Below are positions 22,459-32,220 of a DNA stretch of 64,000 nucleotides, piece after piece. Numbering within the stretch: the first letter of the stretch is position 1; every line of letters begins with the position of its first letter. The notes beneath the pieces are model-generated. The model was not told the DNA's origin and did not search any database. It saw only the letters and a program-made list of their open reading frames with translations. The translations under genes were made by a program, and so were the position numbers. Origin of the DNA: Lumbricus terrestris (lineage: Eukaryota; Annelida; Clitellata; Crassiclitellata; Lumbricidae); assembly GCA_949752735.1 (NCBI GenBank), contig OX457042.1:29487616-29551615 (forward strand), given 5' to 3'.

Positions 22459-22926
22459 ATGTTGGTGCGATACTTCTACGAAAGGGGACCGTTAGAATTT
22501 GGACGGACAGAGTTAGATGCTCTGTTAGAGTCGACACCCGCCCTCTTGACCTGTGCTGAAACTGTGCCCATTGTGGTGGCTACCATTCACACGGTGGCAA
22601 CTGTGCCCAGGATCCTAGACGTGATAAATCGTTGGAGGAGGGAGGTAGGAGATCCTACTCCTGAGTCGGCCTACGGGCAGGGGAATGGTCTCGCACTAAC
22701 CCCGTGGAAAGAGGAAAATCTGTGGACTTTCAGAACCTGGACCTTAGCCATGGAAGTATCCCACCGGTTCTTAGCCCAAACGAACACCCTTTCCGAGGAA
22801 GTGTTCCTCGCGTCACTAACTGACCTGCTGGACCCTGTTGGTCGAGAGTGGTGGAAGGTAGAAACGATAGTTACAACGCTGTTTACTATTAAGAAGGCTG
22901 CATGGTTCTGGCCATTCCTCGTTTAA
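22459..22926 (+). CDS. LTR-A second ORF, unrecognised 155-aa protein
   Basis: An open frame of 155 codons that is more GC-rich than its AT-rich surroundings, which favours real coding. I recognise no family. It starts MLVRYFYERGPLEFGRTELD, has a hydrophobic stretch near 35-55 (VPIVVATIHTVATVP), a Trp-rich middle (WKEENLWTFRTWTLAMEV) and a C terminus KKAAWFWPFLV. There is no zinc knuckle, protease or polymerase motif. The position, downstream of gag-pro and before the polypurine tract, is where env or accessory genes usually lie. A remnant gag from a fused element (see the PBS-like site upstream) is an alternative. Confidence 0.5.
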   Translation: MLVRYFYERGPLEFGRTELDALLESTPALLTCAETVPIVVATIHTVATVPRILDVINRWRREVGDPTPESAYGQGNGLALTPWKEENLWTFRTWTLAMEVSHRFLAQTNTLSEEVFLASLTDLLDPVGREWWKVETIVTTLFTIKKAAWFWPFLV

Positions 22927-23452
22927 CGCTACTGAGTTGGTTGTAGGCAGTGATGTTACCGCTTAGATGTACCAGGCTCCTATAATTTAGTATCGAGGGA
23001 TCTAGCATATAACACTAGTCGTGAAATGAAGATATGATTTCAATTGGTTATTTTAGGTGGACTATACAATTGTGTTACTGAGTTGTCTTGGAAATGCTAT
23101 CTCCTGCATTGCTATGTTTTACCTTTCCGAGATATTATTGCTATATGATGTATGTAATCTGATGGCAGGTATTAATGATAAAAACTGTGACAGTTTATGT
23201 GAATGAGGAGATTAGTAAGACTTTGTTGGTCAGTGTGAAGACCTCGGTTAGTTAAGAGCTGTTGTTGGGCATATGTGAACCCTTATGACTGACTAATAAT
23301 CAGCCATTGTACAAATTTCTATGCCAATTGATGCAACTTCTGAGACATTGTAAGCTGTAGCATGCTAGATGATATACAAGTACTATGTATCCGGTTCGAG
23401 CTCCGAAGTATTATTAAATTTACCAGGGTACTGGTAAATTTAAGAGTAAGTT

Positions 23453-23460
23453 GTGGGGGG
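23453..23460 (+). promoter_or_regulatory. LTR-A polypurine tract
   Basis: GTGGGGGG lies directly before the 3' LTR, in the position of the plus-strand primer. It is short and contains one T, so other elements of the tract may lie further upstream (AAGAGTAAG). Confidence 0.5.
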
Positions 23461-24906
23461 TGTAGCGAACCAGGTTGCTACAAGCTACCTTACTTATTTA
23501 CTTAAGTAAGGCCGCTATTTCTATTACGAATTCATGGGTGCTATGCTTAGCACTGATCGATGCGGTCATCGCTATATTTAGCTTCCCATGCATTTTTCAA
23601 TGGAACTTTCCGCCACGTGCGATTTTTGATTGGTTAGACATCACGCGATGTTTTAGGCGCTAAAAAGCGCTCTCTTGCGGCAAATTAACGCGCAAACCTT
23701 TAGTCGGGCCGCAGAGTTGAATCGTGTAAGACCTATGCTGGTGGAAATCGTGAATCGTGGTAAAATTGATGGTATTTTCGATTCTGGCAAGTTTCTCAGG
23801 TAGAAGACGAGGTTCTTCCGATGTCTTGTGAATCGATGTGTAATTACGAAGATTTCCGGCAACGATTAAATTAATGATACGCTTCCGACGGAGAATTTCT
23901 GGCATCGGCCGACGACTCAATAACTTTCTACAGGACGGAAAACGGTGGATCGGCTGTCCTAAAATATCAATGGGAACAGGGAAGTATAGGCAACCTAATC
24001 TATAGAGCTCGAACCTGAACTAAGTGTAATTAGATAAAACTTGTATCGCTATTTTGGTGCAAATATTAGTTGTGGTATATTCAGTCTGTGAACTGATCGG
24101 ATAGGTGTGAAATAGTCAGTCTGTGAACTGATCTGATAAAACTTAAGCTAGTCAAGGGACATAGGCGTTTTAGGAAGGCCTTAATAGTGAATCTAATATT
24201 GTTTCTATTTTATCGGCTGTGTAAATAATTGCTAATGAACGACAGACAGTCGCTTGATTAATTCTACAATAAATGAAACTTAAATAGAGAACTGTGAAGT
24301 GATTTCTGCTATCGAATTATAATGGACTCCGACAGGGACACGGACAGTGTCTTAGGGACAGGACAAGAGGAAGATGAGTTATGTCCGAGAGAAACCCTTG
24401 AGTTGGGGACTACAGACAATACTGATGACTTAGACCCTGCTGTATTACAGAAACAAATGACTACAATAGAACAGTTTATGGAGCGCCAGAGTAGCATTTT
24501 AATCGGTCTAGCTGAAGAGCTGAATCTGGTTTCCATGCAGCAAGCCCAATTAAGTTCCCGCCAGAAAGATTGTGAAACAATGGTGAAGTCGGTAGCTGAA
24601 GGTAAAGTGGGTGATGGAGCTTGGGGGAAAGTTGAGGAATCGAACCCAGATAAGCACCCATTTAGTGGGGCTGTTGTGAGCTTAACAGCCACCGCTGACA
24701 TATGTCCAATATCGGCCCATCCTGAGGAATTTGGTAACCAGAGAAGCTCACACCCTAGGTTAGGATTCGAACCCGCTACCATTGACACCAAAACCCTTGA
24801 CCTAGGACCCAGCTTTCCTCAACCGCGCTTAAGGGGGCGCGCAACAGTAGAGCCCATTAATTTGGGGTCGGAAACGGTAGGACAGGCGGTGCCCCCGCGC
24901 GTAACA
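23461..24906 (+). repeat. LTR-A 3' LTR (1446 bp)
   Basis: Same length as the 5' LTR; the difference seen is A to G at 24355 (Glu to Gly in the LTR-borne reading frame). It repeats the first 195 codons of gag; the frame then runs 7 codons into flanking DNA and stops at 24930. Confidence 0.9.
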
Positions 24907-24910
24907 CTAT

Positions 24911-25386
24911 TATACAATTTGATTGGCTAATTGCTAATGTTCTTGTGTCCAATCATTACCTATTCTATGACATGATATATATCTAATACTAGATGTTTTT
25001 ATAATTTGTGGTTTTTAACACTACTCCACCATCAATTGACCGCTAAATTTCGGGTTTTCGCCAACCCTCCACCCAAGCCCGCTTTCCCAAAAAGCCAAAC
25101 GTGATCCGCCCTTGCGGGGCGCTGCGGAAATTATTACTGGGCAAGTATGACGTGGGGCCGACTGTAGACTCTTTACTGATTATTGATGAAATCTGTGTTA
25201 AAATGCTATTGATGAAATCTGTCTTAAAACGCTAATAACTCGATTTCTAAAGTGAAATTTAGGGTTTTAAAGACTACTCCACTGTGGTACCCATCGTTGA
25301 CCGCTAAATTTAGGGTTTTCGCCAACCCTCCACCCCACCCCGTTTACCCAAAAATCCAAACGTGACCCGCTCTTGCGGGGCGCTGC
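24911..25386. repeat. Two tandem ~250-bp copies, the second split by hAT-2
   Basis: Copy 1 (~25022-25273) and copy 2 (~25274-25386, resuming at 34023) share ACTCCAC, TTGACCGCTAAATTT.GGGTTT, TTCGCCAACCCTCCACCC, GCGGGGCGCTGCGGAAATTA and GATGAAATCTGTCTTAAAAC. Copy 1 contains the uninterrupted hAT-2 target site GGCGCTGC at 25118-25125. The first ~110 bp (24911-25021) are unassigned AT-rich DNA. Confidence 0.75.
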
Positions 25387-25547
25387 TAGGGCTGCCAACC
25401 GTCCCGGATTCGCCGGGACAGTCCCGGAATCGACCCTGTGCGTCCCGTGTCCCGGATTGATCTCAAATTGTCCCGGAATTTGATCCAGAGATCCACTTAG
25501 CACAATTATTGTTTCTATTAATTTTTTCTCACTAAACTCAGCCATTT

Positions 25548-26057
25548 TGTGAGCTAATTTTGTATAGCGTGTGGTGGTCAGCTAATTGTTGAGTGTACAG
25601 ACAGACAGGCCAGCTGACTGAGTGGCGGGAAAGTGCCGCGGCGCGTCGTCGCCGGAGAGAGAGAGAGAGAGACAGACAGACAGCGAGAAGGACAGAGAGA
25701 GGCAGAGAGAGGGACAGTGCGACCGAAGAGAGAATGTACGCTGAGAGTGAGATAAGTTGTAGAAGGAGTGCTAGTCGTGTGGAGAAGACGTTAGAAGAGT
25801 AATATAATAAGATGGCGTTTCTGTCGTGCAATTGAATTGTTTGTCGTCGTTGATACATTGTTGTGTTGTTTGCGAATGTTGGAAATCGAAGAAGAAAATA
25901 CAAGAAACTGATCTTTGTTGTAAGTGAACAAGTTTAAGAACTTTAGACACTTATAACCTAGCCATAGCTACCGCAGTACAGTGAATAGGTTAGGCCTAGG
26001 CTGCGCTGCAGAACTAAAGAAGAGACTGGAAAATCGTGAGGGATTATTAAGATCACA
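25548..26057 (+). repeat. Gmr1-like 5' LTR (510 bp)
   Basis: TG...CA repeat with a (GA)n run near 25658 and purine-rich GACAGACAG/GAGAG sequence. It differs from the 3' LTR by one extra GA unit and by A versus C in TAAG(A/C)TGGCG. Confidence 0.93.
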
Positions 26058-26059
26058 TT

Positions 26060-26078
26060 TGGTGGCAGCGGTGGGATT
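26060..26078 (+). promoter_or_regulatory. Gmr1-like primer-binding site (tRNA-Leu)
   Basis: TGGTGGCAGCGGTGGGATT, two bases after the LTR, is complementary to the 3' end of animal tRNA-Leu (acceptor ...CCCACCGCTGCCA plus CCA). Confidence 0.85.
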
Positions 26079-26084
26079 GTCAAT

Positions 26085-26230
26085 CCAAGTTTACGGACGG
26101 AAGGATATTTACGAACGTTGGGATATTGTCAATCCAAGTTACGGACAGTGGGATTTTGTATCCAAGTTACGACCGGAGGGATATTTACGAACGGTGGATT
26201 TTTAGTCCAAGCTACGGACAGTGGATTTCA
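26085..26230 (+). repeat. Short repeats in the Gmr1-like leader
   Basis: Between the PBS and gag, the motifs TACGGACnGTGGGAT, ATATTTACGAACG(T/G)TGG and TCCAAGTTACG recur four to five times in imperfect form. Function is unknown; a packaging signal or a slipped duplication are both possible. Confidence 0.6.
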
Positions 26231-26489
26231 AATCATTACGAGAAGCCGACCTCACGGGAGAAGGAGAATGAGCATTTGATCAACCGGAGAAGCATTCCGA
26301 GCATCCGAACAACTGGTGAGAAGATACAACGGGCATACGAACGACATTACGACAACGCAACGCCAGAGAGAGGTATACAAAACTCGCTCCTTGAATAAAC
26401 AAGCAATAAGAATTAAAGTCAACCAATTACAGCAATCATAGCCACTCCCTCGTTTTCTTCACGGAAATCATTTGAAGTAAAGAAGTAAG

Positions 26490-29400
26490 ATGGAGAAACT
26501 TACAGAACAAAAACAAGCTAGTATAAAAAAGATGTCTTCTGATCGAATAATAAAATTATTAATCGAAGCTGGTCTAGACGTGGAAGAAGTCGAAGAGATG
26601 TCAAGGGAAAATTTGATTAGAGCTTTAGCAGAGGTGTGGCTTAAAGAAGAAGCGATAGCACCACCCACAGCGCGGGTAGGCCTAATTAGTGGGGCTGAGG
26701 AGAAACCACAGGCTATGTCTATGGAGGCGTTGATGCAATTTATGATGATGAGGGAGGAGCAACGGAGACAAGAAGAGAAAGAACGGAAACAAGAAGAGAA
26801 AGAGAAAGAGGAGCAACGGAGACAAGAAGAGAAAGAACGGAAACAAGAAGAGAAAGAGAAAGAGGAGAAACGGAGACAGGAGGAGAAAGAGAAAGAGGAG
26901 CAACGTAAGCAAGAAGAGAAAGAGAAAGAAGAGAAACGGAGACAGGAGGAGAAAGAGAAAGAGGAACAAAGGAGACAAGAAGAGAAAGAACGGAGACAAG
27001 AGGAAAAAGTAAGAGCAGAACAAGCAGAAAGGATGAGACAAGAAGAGATAGAGATGCAGAAGCAGCAGTTTCAGCTTCAGTTAGAACAACTGAAAAGAGA
27101 TCGTGACGAAGCTGAACGAAGAAGAATGGAATTGATGATAGAATACGAGAGGGCAAGGAAAAGTGATGAAGAAATACGGAAACAACAGATTGAAGAGCAA
27201 AAGGCTCGCGAGGAAGTCAAGGAAGCCATGCGTTTGGCAGAATTACGAAGAGCCGAAGAGATTCGACAGGAAGAATTGAATATGGAGAAAGAAAATTTGG
27301 AAAAGGCGGAACGAGAAAGGGAAGAACAAGTACAATTAGAACAAAAGAAACTCGCTCTTAAGGAAGCTCAGCTCCGAGAAATGGCTATAGAAAAGGAGGA
27401 ACGCAGAAGGCAGTTAGAATTGTTGCAGCAGAAGATAGAACAAGAAGAACTGCGTAGGGAAGAAGATCAAAATAGACTGAGGGAACGAAATGAAGACGAA
27501 AGAAGAAGCCGTGAGGAGTTAGAACGAAATAGGATCCGAGAAAGTGAGACAATGGTGTCTAAGATTAAGAAGATAGGTGATGCAATGAAACACGTGTTAC
27601 CTAAGATGCCATATGATATGATGGAGGTGCCATTATATTTTGAGACAGTTGAGAATGCATTCAACAGTTTTACGGTGGAAAAGCAGTTTTGGGTCAAATT
27701 GCTGTTGCCACTAATGACACCAAGAGCGAGAACGGTGTTAAACCGATTGTCTTTTGATGATCTAGACAATTACGACATAGTGAAAGAACATTTACTGAAA
27801 GAATTCAAATTGACAGCGAGAGAATATCGATCACGATTTGTAGATGCGAAGAAAACGGCAGAAGAGACATACACTATGTTTACAGCAAGATTGAAGAATC
27901 TGTTGAACTATTATGTCAGAAGTAGGCGAGTGGGCAAAGACTATGAGAAGTTATTTGATCTGTTGGTGGCGGATAAGTTGAAAGAATGTCTACCACCGGG
28001 TCCACTACAGTTTGTACTAGCAAAGGAGGGTACTGAATGCTTGGAAGCTAGTAATGTTGCAGATCTCGCAGACATACATGTGAACAATCGAATTGGTCTA
28101 ATGTTTCAAGACAAACCGAAATATGAAGCATGGGGTAATAGTTCGAAGCAAACCAGGTGGAATAGTAGTAACAAAGAAACGGGAAGCCAAGCCAGAAGTA
28201 ATGAAGTAAGGAAAGATAGTGCTCCTGGAAGACAGTTTGGTCAAGATAGAAGAGAAGCAACGGGTGACAGACAAATATATAGTCGAATTCCAGTGATGGG
28301 ACGTGAAAGAGAAAGCAATGCAGCATATGCTCCGTACAATTACAGACGGGAGAGCACTGAACAGAGAGGTATTGTGAGGAAACGTTGCCATAATTGTCAG
28401 TCAGACCGACATTTGATAAAGGATTGTCAAGCACCACCAAGAATGACAAATCTGAGAAATAGATTTACTCGAAGTGCAGAAAATCTCAGAGTAAATCAGA
28501 TCCAAGTAATGAATGCACCTAATCAGCTGGAAGGACAAGACAACCGCGAAACGGAAGTGAAGTCAGTAATGAAGTGTACGCCTCAGTTTACTATACAGAG
28601 AGAAGTAGTAAAATCTGCTCCCATTACGGATACTTGTCGAGAAACAGAAAGTAAAGATCAGTGTCAACGTACGAAGAAGTCCTTACTACGGCATGTAGAT
28701 GTAGATATACGTGGAAATGATGACAGTTGTCATCCCGTGCAAGTCAAAGCGCTGATTGACTCTGGTACTGAGATTCCAGTAATCAATGAGGAATTATTGA
28801 AAGGAGCGACAGTAGAAGAAATTGGCAGAGTACATTTGCAACGTGTGGCTGGAGAACCCATTCCAGCTAAGTTGGTGAAAATAGAAGTGCGGATGAGTGG
28901 TCATAACGTACACGAAGGAGGAGATTTGAAGGACAAGGGAGTAAATATCGCGCCATATTTAATCTTGGTATGTGCCAGCATTCCAGCAGTCTTGTGCAAA
29001 GATAACAAAGAAAAGTTCTTGCTGCATCCAGAAATAATTGCAGAACTGAAAGAGGTTCCACCAGTGAGTGTATTGCAAGGAGAATTGCAAGCGAATGTGA
29101 CTACGAGAGCACAAAGTCGGAGAAGAGCAGTGGAAGAAGGAGAAGAAGAACAGCTAAATGAAAGTTTGCTAGACGATGACACAGAAAGCGATGATGAACA
29201 AAGCGTTCAAGAAGAAGAAGAAGGAGTAACATCCAGGAGCAATGAAATTGAAGAAGAGATGGTTGCATGTGAACGTGATGATTATGATGATTCTGGAAGT
29301 GATAGTGAAATGGACACGAGTATGAGAGATTTGTTTGCCGAGAATACGAGTGATGAAAGACAATTGGCAGACGCAAAGAAATTTGAAGAGCAGCAGAGAA

Positions 29401-30581
29401 ATGACGAGTCACTGAAGTCGTGGTGGAAGATAGCTGAAGACAAAGGATCTGAGTTTAGTGTGGTGAATGGGTTGATGTATAAGAAGCATCAAATGTTGGA
29501 CCAGTTGGTGTATCAGTTGGTGTTGCCGAAGGAAAGAAGAATTCAGGTGATGGAATTGGCACACGAGTCAGTATTTGGCGGACACTTGGGAGAAGAGAAG
29601 ACAAGAGAACGTATCAAATTGTCCTTTGTGTGGCCAAGGATGCGTAGAGATGTGGTGAAATTCTGCAAGTCTTGTGAGAAGTGTCAGTTGAAAGCACGAA
29701 GTTTGGTGATGGATCGAGTACCGATTACGCCAATACCAAGGGAGGATGTGCCGTTCAGAAGAATGACAATGGACGTCGTAGGACCAGTCGAACCGACGTC
29801 AGCAGCAGGGCATAAGTATTGCTTGTGCATCGTAGACTCATGTACAAGATGGCCGACAATCTTTTTGATGAAGTCATTGACTGCTAAGGCTGTATGCGAA
29901 GCTCTGATGAAGTTGTTCATGGATGTGGGAGTTCCGTCAGTGATAACGAGTGATAGAGGAACGAATTTTACAGCCAGTCTAACGAGAGAATTTCTGAAAT
30001 TGATGGGGTGTTGTCCTCGATTCGATTCGCCAGGACATCCAGAAGCGGCCGGATTAGTGGAGAGGTGGAATCAAACGTTCAAGAAGATGGTTCATCATGT
30101 CATTGTGGAAAATCCGAGACAGTGGCATAAAATCATTCCATTTACAGTCTGGGCATTGAGAGAAGTGCCTAATGCAACTACAGGAGTGGCACCGTATCTG
30201 CTGGTCTATGGAAAGTTGCCGAGAGGGCCACTAACCATTCTTAAAGAAAGCTGGACCAAAGAGATAAATTTATTACCGAACATTGGAGTGCAACCGGCTA
30301 AGTACATGAAGAATTTAAGAGCAGACATGGAAAAGGCCTTAACATTCGCCGAGAGCTGTGCTGAAGAAAAGCAAAAACAATACGCCAGTCAATATAATAA
30401 AAGAGCAAAAGATAAAGAATTCGAACCAGGAGAAAACGTCATCGTGCTGTATCCAACGTCAACCAATAAATTGATCTCACGATGGCATGGTCCATGCACT
30501 GTCTTGCAAAGAAGATCCAAATATTCGTATCTCGTGGACATGAATGAAAAGGTCGACGAATTATTCATGCCAACAAGATGA
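26490..30581 (+). CDS. Gmr1-like ORF1: Gag-protease-integrase polyprotein (1363 aa)
   Basis: Domains in order: N-terminal helix-rich segment (1-85); a long charged coiled coil built of EEKEKEEQRRQEEKER-type repeats (~85-370); capsid-like region (~370-540, YDMMEVPLYFETVENAF then LLLPLMTPRARTVL); CCHC knuckle CHNCQSDRHLIKDC (~632-645); retropepsin site LIDSGTE (Asp ~756); acidic linker; integrase HHCC finger (H..H..CKSCEKC, ~1026-1072); and the DDE core with Asp in TMDVVGP (~1094), Asp in TSDRGTNF (~1154) and Glu in GLVERWNQ, spaced D-35-E. The frame stops right after integrase and overlaps ORF2 by ATGA. Confidence 0.93.
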   Translation: MEKLTEQKQASIKKMSSDRIIKLLIEAGLDVEEVEEMSRENLIRALAEVWLKEEAIAPPTARVGLISGAEEKPQAMSMEALMQFMMMREEQRRQEEKERKQEEKEKEEQRRQEEKERKQEEKEKEEKRRQEEKEKEEQRKQEEKEKEEKRRQEEKEKEEQRRQEEKERRQEEKVRAEQAERMRQEEIEMQKQQFQLQLEQLKRDRDEAERRRMELMIEYERARKSDEEIRKQQIEEQKAREEVKEAMRLAELRRAEEIRQEELNMEKENLEKAEREREEQVQLEQKKLALKEAQLREMAIEKEERRRQLELLQQKIEQEELRREEDQNRLRERNEDERRSREELERNRIRESETMVSKIKKIGDAMKHVLPKMPYDMMEVPLYFETVENAFNSFTVEKQFWVKLLLPLMTPRARTVLNRLSFDDLDNYDIVKEHLLKEFKLTAREYRSRFVDAKKTAEETYTMFTARLKNLLNYYVRSRRVGKDYEKLFDLLVADKLKECLPPGPLQFVLAKEGTECLEASNVADLADIHVNNRIGLMFQDKPKYEAWGNSSKQTRWNSSNKETGSQARSNEVRKDSAPGRQFGQDRREATGDRQIYSRIPVMGRERESNAAYAPYNYRRESTEQRGIVRKRCHNCQSDRHLIKDCQAPPRMTNLRNRFTRSAENLRVNQIQVMNAPNQLEGQDNRETEVKSVMKCTPQFTIQREVVKSAPITDTCRETESKDQCQRTKKSLLRHVDVDIRGNDDSCHPVQVKALIDSGTEIPVINEELLKGATVEEIGRVHLQRVAGEPIPAKLVKIEVRMSGHNVHEGGDLKDKGVNIAPYLILVCASIPAVLCKDNKEKFLLHPEIIAELKEVPPVSVLQGELQANVTTRAQSRRRAVEEGEEEQLNESLLDDDTESDDEQSVQEEEEGVTSRSNEIEEEMVACERDDYDDSGSDSEMDTSMRDLFAENTSDERQLADAKKFEEQQRNDESLKSWWKIAEDKGSEFSVVNGLMYKKHQMLDQLVYQLVLPKERRIQVMELAHESVFGGHLGEEKTRERIKLSFVWPRMRRDVVKFCKSCEKCQLKARSLVMDRVPITPIPREDVPFRRMTMDVVGPVEPTSAAGHKYCLCIVDSCTRWPTIFLMKSLTAKAVCEALMKLFMDVGVPSVITSDRGTNFTASLTREFLKLMGCCPRFDSPGHPEAAGLVERWNQTFKKMVHHVIVENPRQWHKIIPFTVWALREVPNATTGVAPYLLVYGKLPRGPLTILKESWTKEINLLPNIGVQPAKYMKNLRADMEKALTFAESCAEEKQKQYASQYNKRAKDKEFEPGENVIVLYPTSTNKLISRWHGPCTVLQRRSKYSYLVDMNEKVDELFMPTR
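26757..27012 (+). repeat. Coding minisatellite in Gmr1-like gag
   Basis: Purine-rich repeats of the form GAGGAGCAACGGAGACAAGA and relatives encode the EEKEKEEQRRQEEK coiled coil. Copies differ slightly in the Q/K and R/K positions. Mirror-image frames on the other strand are open only because of this composition. Confidence 0.85.
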
Positions 30582-32107
30582 GAAAGTTCATTACGAGAAC
30601 ATTGTCTTGTGGTCTGATCGTGGAAGAGGATGACGAATTTGGATCAGTGGTAGAAATACCGCTGAAGGAAGACCATACAGAGACAAAACAGAAATCACTC
30701 CAATTGGATTATGAACAAATTGGACATCTTACGAGCGAACAGCAGAAACAATTACTTGATGTACTGAATCGTTATGCAGACAGATTTTCGGACAAACCGG
30801 GACTATGTACATTAGTAGAACATGAAGTGGTGTTGAAACCAGACTTTCGAGAAAAAGAATTCATGGCATATCGAATACCACTAATATACCGGGCAGAAGT
30901 GGAAAGACAAATACAAGAGATGCTGAAAGAAAACATCATTCAACCATCGTCAAGCAGAATGGCAAGTCCACTTGTCATTGTCAAAAAGAAGGATGGATCC
31001 TTGAGATTGGCTTGTGACTACAGATACATTAACGCTTTTACTGAGAACTGCAGATATCCTATGCCAATCGTCAATGATGTTTTGAGCAAAGTCGGAAAAT
31101 CCAAGTTTATTTCTGTTATGGACTGTCGCAGTGCCTATTGGACTTGTCCTGTGAAAAAGAGTGATCAATGGAAGACTGCGTTTGTTACACATAATGGACT
31201 GTACGAATTTACGCGTGTTCCTTTTGGAATGATTAACTCTGGACGGACTTTTGTAAAAGCGATAAATATGATTTTGCAACCGATACATGATTTCACTGAA
31301 CCTTATGTTGATGACATTGCAGTGCATTCTAATGATTGGGACATTCATTTAAGACATTTGGAATTATTTTTGAAACAAATTAGACTGCATAATGTAACGT
31401 TGAACTTGAAGAAATGTGTGTTTGGTAAGAGTGAGGTGAAGTTCATCGGTCACCTTATAGGATCAGGGAAGAAGATGATGAATCCAGATAGGATTGACAG
31501 TTTGATTAATTTGAAGAAACCTGAAACCAGGAAGGAAGTGAAACAGGTCTTAGGATTTTTTGGGTTTTACAGACAGTTTATTTGTAATTTTGCTGAAATT
31601 GCTAAACCATTGACAGACTTAACCAGCAAGAAAGTACCTGAGAACATTGTTTGGACTGATGCACATCAGAAATCCTTTGATTCACTTAAACAGATTGTCT
31701 TGTCAAATGTGGTTTTATATATGTTTGAGGTTGGTAAACCTTTTAATTTGTACTGTGATAGCAGTGATTTTGCTGTGGGAGCTGTTCTATCACAGGTGGA
31801 CAATGAAGGGATAGAACGTCCCGTTTCCTTTATAAGTCAGAAGCTGACAGATACCCAGAGGAGATGGGCGACGATTGAGAAGGAAGCCTATGCAATTATA
31901 TGGGCTTTAAATAAATTGAAAGAAATTCTTATTGGTTCTAAGATTAATGTGTTTACAGACCATAATCCTTTAGTTTACTTGACTGAATCAATGTCGAAAT
32001 CTGCTAAGTTAGTCAGATGGTCATTATCATTACAAAATTTTGACATTCTGTTGAACTATAAGAAAGGTAAATTGAATGTAGTAGCTGATTGTTTATCTAG
32101 ATTGTAG
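30578..32107 (+). CDS. Gmr1-like ORF2: reverse transcriptase-RNase H (509 aa)
   Basis: The RT palm is complete: FISVMDCRSAYW (catalytic Asp ~181), FTRVPFGMINSGRTF, and the YVDD box (~241-244). RNase H follows with NLYCDSSDFAVGAVLSQ, the ATIEKEAYAI Glu, VFTDHNPL and the final VADCLSRL. No integrase follows; it is in ORF1. The start ATG overlaps the ORF1 stop as ATGA (30578-30581), which suggests termination-reinitiation, although frameshifting is not excluded. RT is normally fused to protease or integrase in Ty3/gypsy elements, so a separate RT-RH frame is unusual. All catalytic residues are present. Confidence 0.93.
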   Translation: MRKFITRTLSCGLIVEEDDEFGSVVEIPLKEDHTETKQKSLQLDYEQIGHLTSEQQKQLLDVLNRYADRFSDKPGLCTLVEHEVVLKPDFREKEFMAYRIPLIYRAEVERQIQEMLKENIIQPSSSRMASPLVIVKKKDGSLRLACDYRYINAFTENCRYPMPIVNDVLSKVGKSKFISVMDCRSAYWTCPVKKSDQWKTAFVTHNGLYEFTRVPFGMINSGRTFVKAINMILQPIHDFTEPYVDDIAVHSNDWDIHLRHLELFLKQIRLHNVTLNLKKCVFGKSEVKFIGHLIGSGKKMMNPDRIDSLINLKKPETRKEVKQVLGFFGFYRQFICNFAEIAKPLTDLTSKKVPENIVWTDAHQKSFDSLKQIVLSNVVLYMFEVGKPFNLYCDSSDFAVGAVLSQVDNEGIERPVSFISQKLTDTQRRWATIEKEAYAIIWALNKLKEILIGSKINVFTDHNPLVYLTESMSKSAKLVRWSLSLQNFDILLNYKKGKLNVVADCLSRL

Positions 32108-32200
32108 CGTAAGATATTTTATGATGTTATATATATTGGACTGTTTGCATTGTTTAGTTAAGGTACGTTCGCTAATTTTTATAGATAATTAGCTCTCTTT

Positions 32201-32217
32201 AAAAGAAAGGAAAGAGG
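32201..32217 (+). promoter_or_regulatory. Gmr1-like polypurine tract
   Basis: AAAAGAAAGGAAAGAGG, three bases before the 3' LTR, is the expected plus-strand primer. Confidence 0.85.
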
Positions 32218-32220
32218 TAA

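Larger units (their letters stand above)
16152..24906 (+). mobile_element. LTR-A: full-length non-autonomous Ty3/gypsy-like gag-pro retrotransposon
   Basis: Two direct repeats of 1446 bp (16152-17597, 23461-24906) start TG and end CA. They are flanked by the 4-bp target duplication CTAT (16148-16151, 24907-24910). A PBS-like sequence starts 2 bp after the 5' LTR and a G-run precedes the 3' LTR. I saw one substitution between the LTRs, so the insertion is very recent. Coding content is a 1194-codon gag-protease ORF and an unknown 155-codon ORF. There is no reverse transcriptase, RNase H or integrase, so it must depend on another element. The gag ORF starts inside the LTR. Confidence 0.9.

Noticed and set aside
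23461..24930. A separate 202-aa gene at 24322-24930
   Set aside because: It is the LTR-borne gag N terminus in the 3' LTR reading seven codons into flanking DNA.
26682..27156. Leu/Phe/Ser-rich minus-strand frames over the gag coiled coil
   Set aside because: Antisense shadows of the purine-rich coding repeat.
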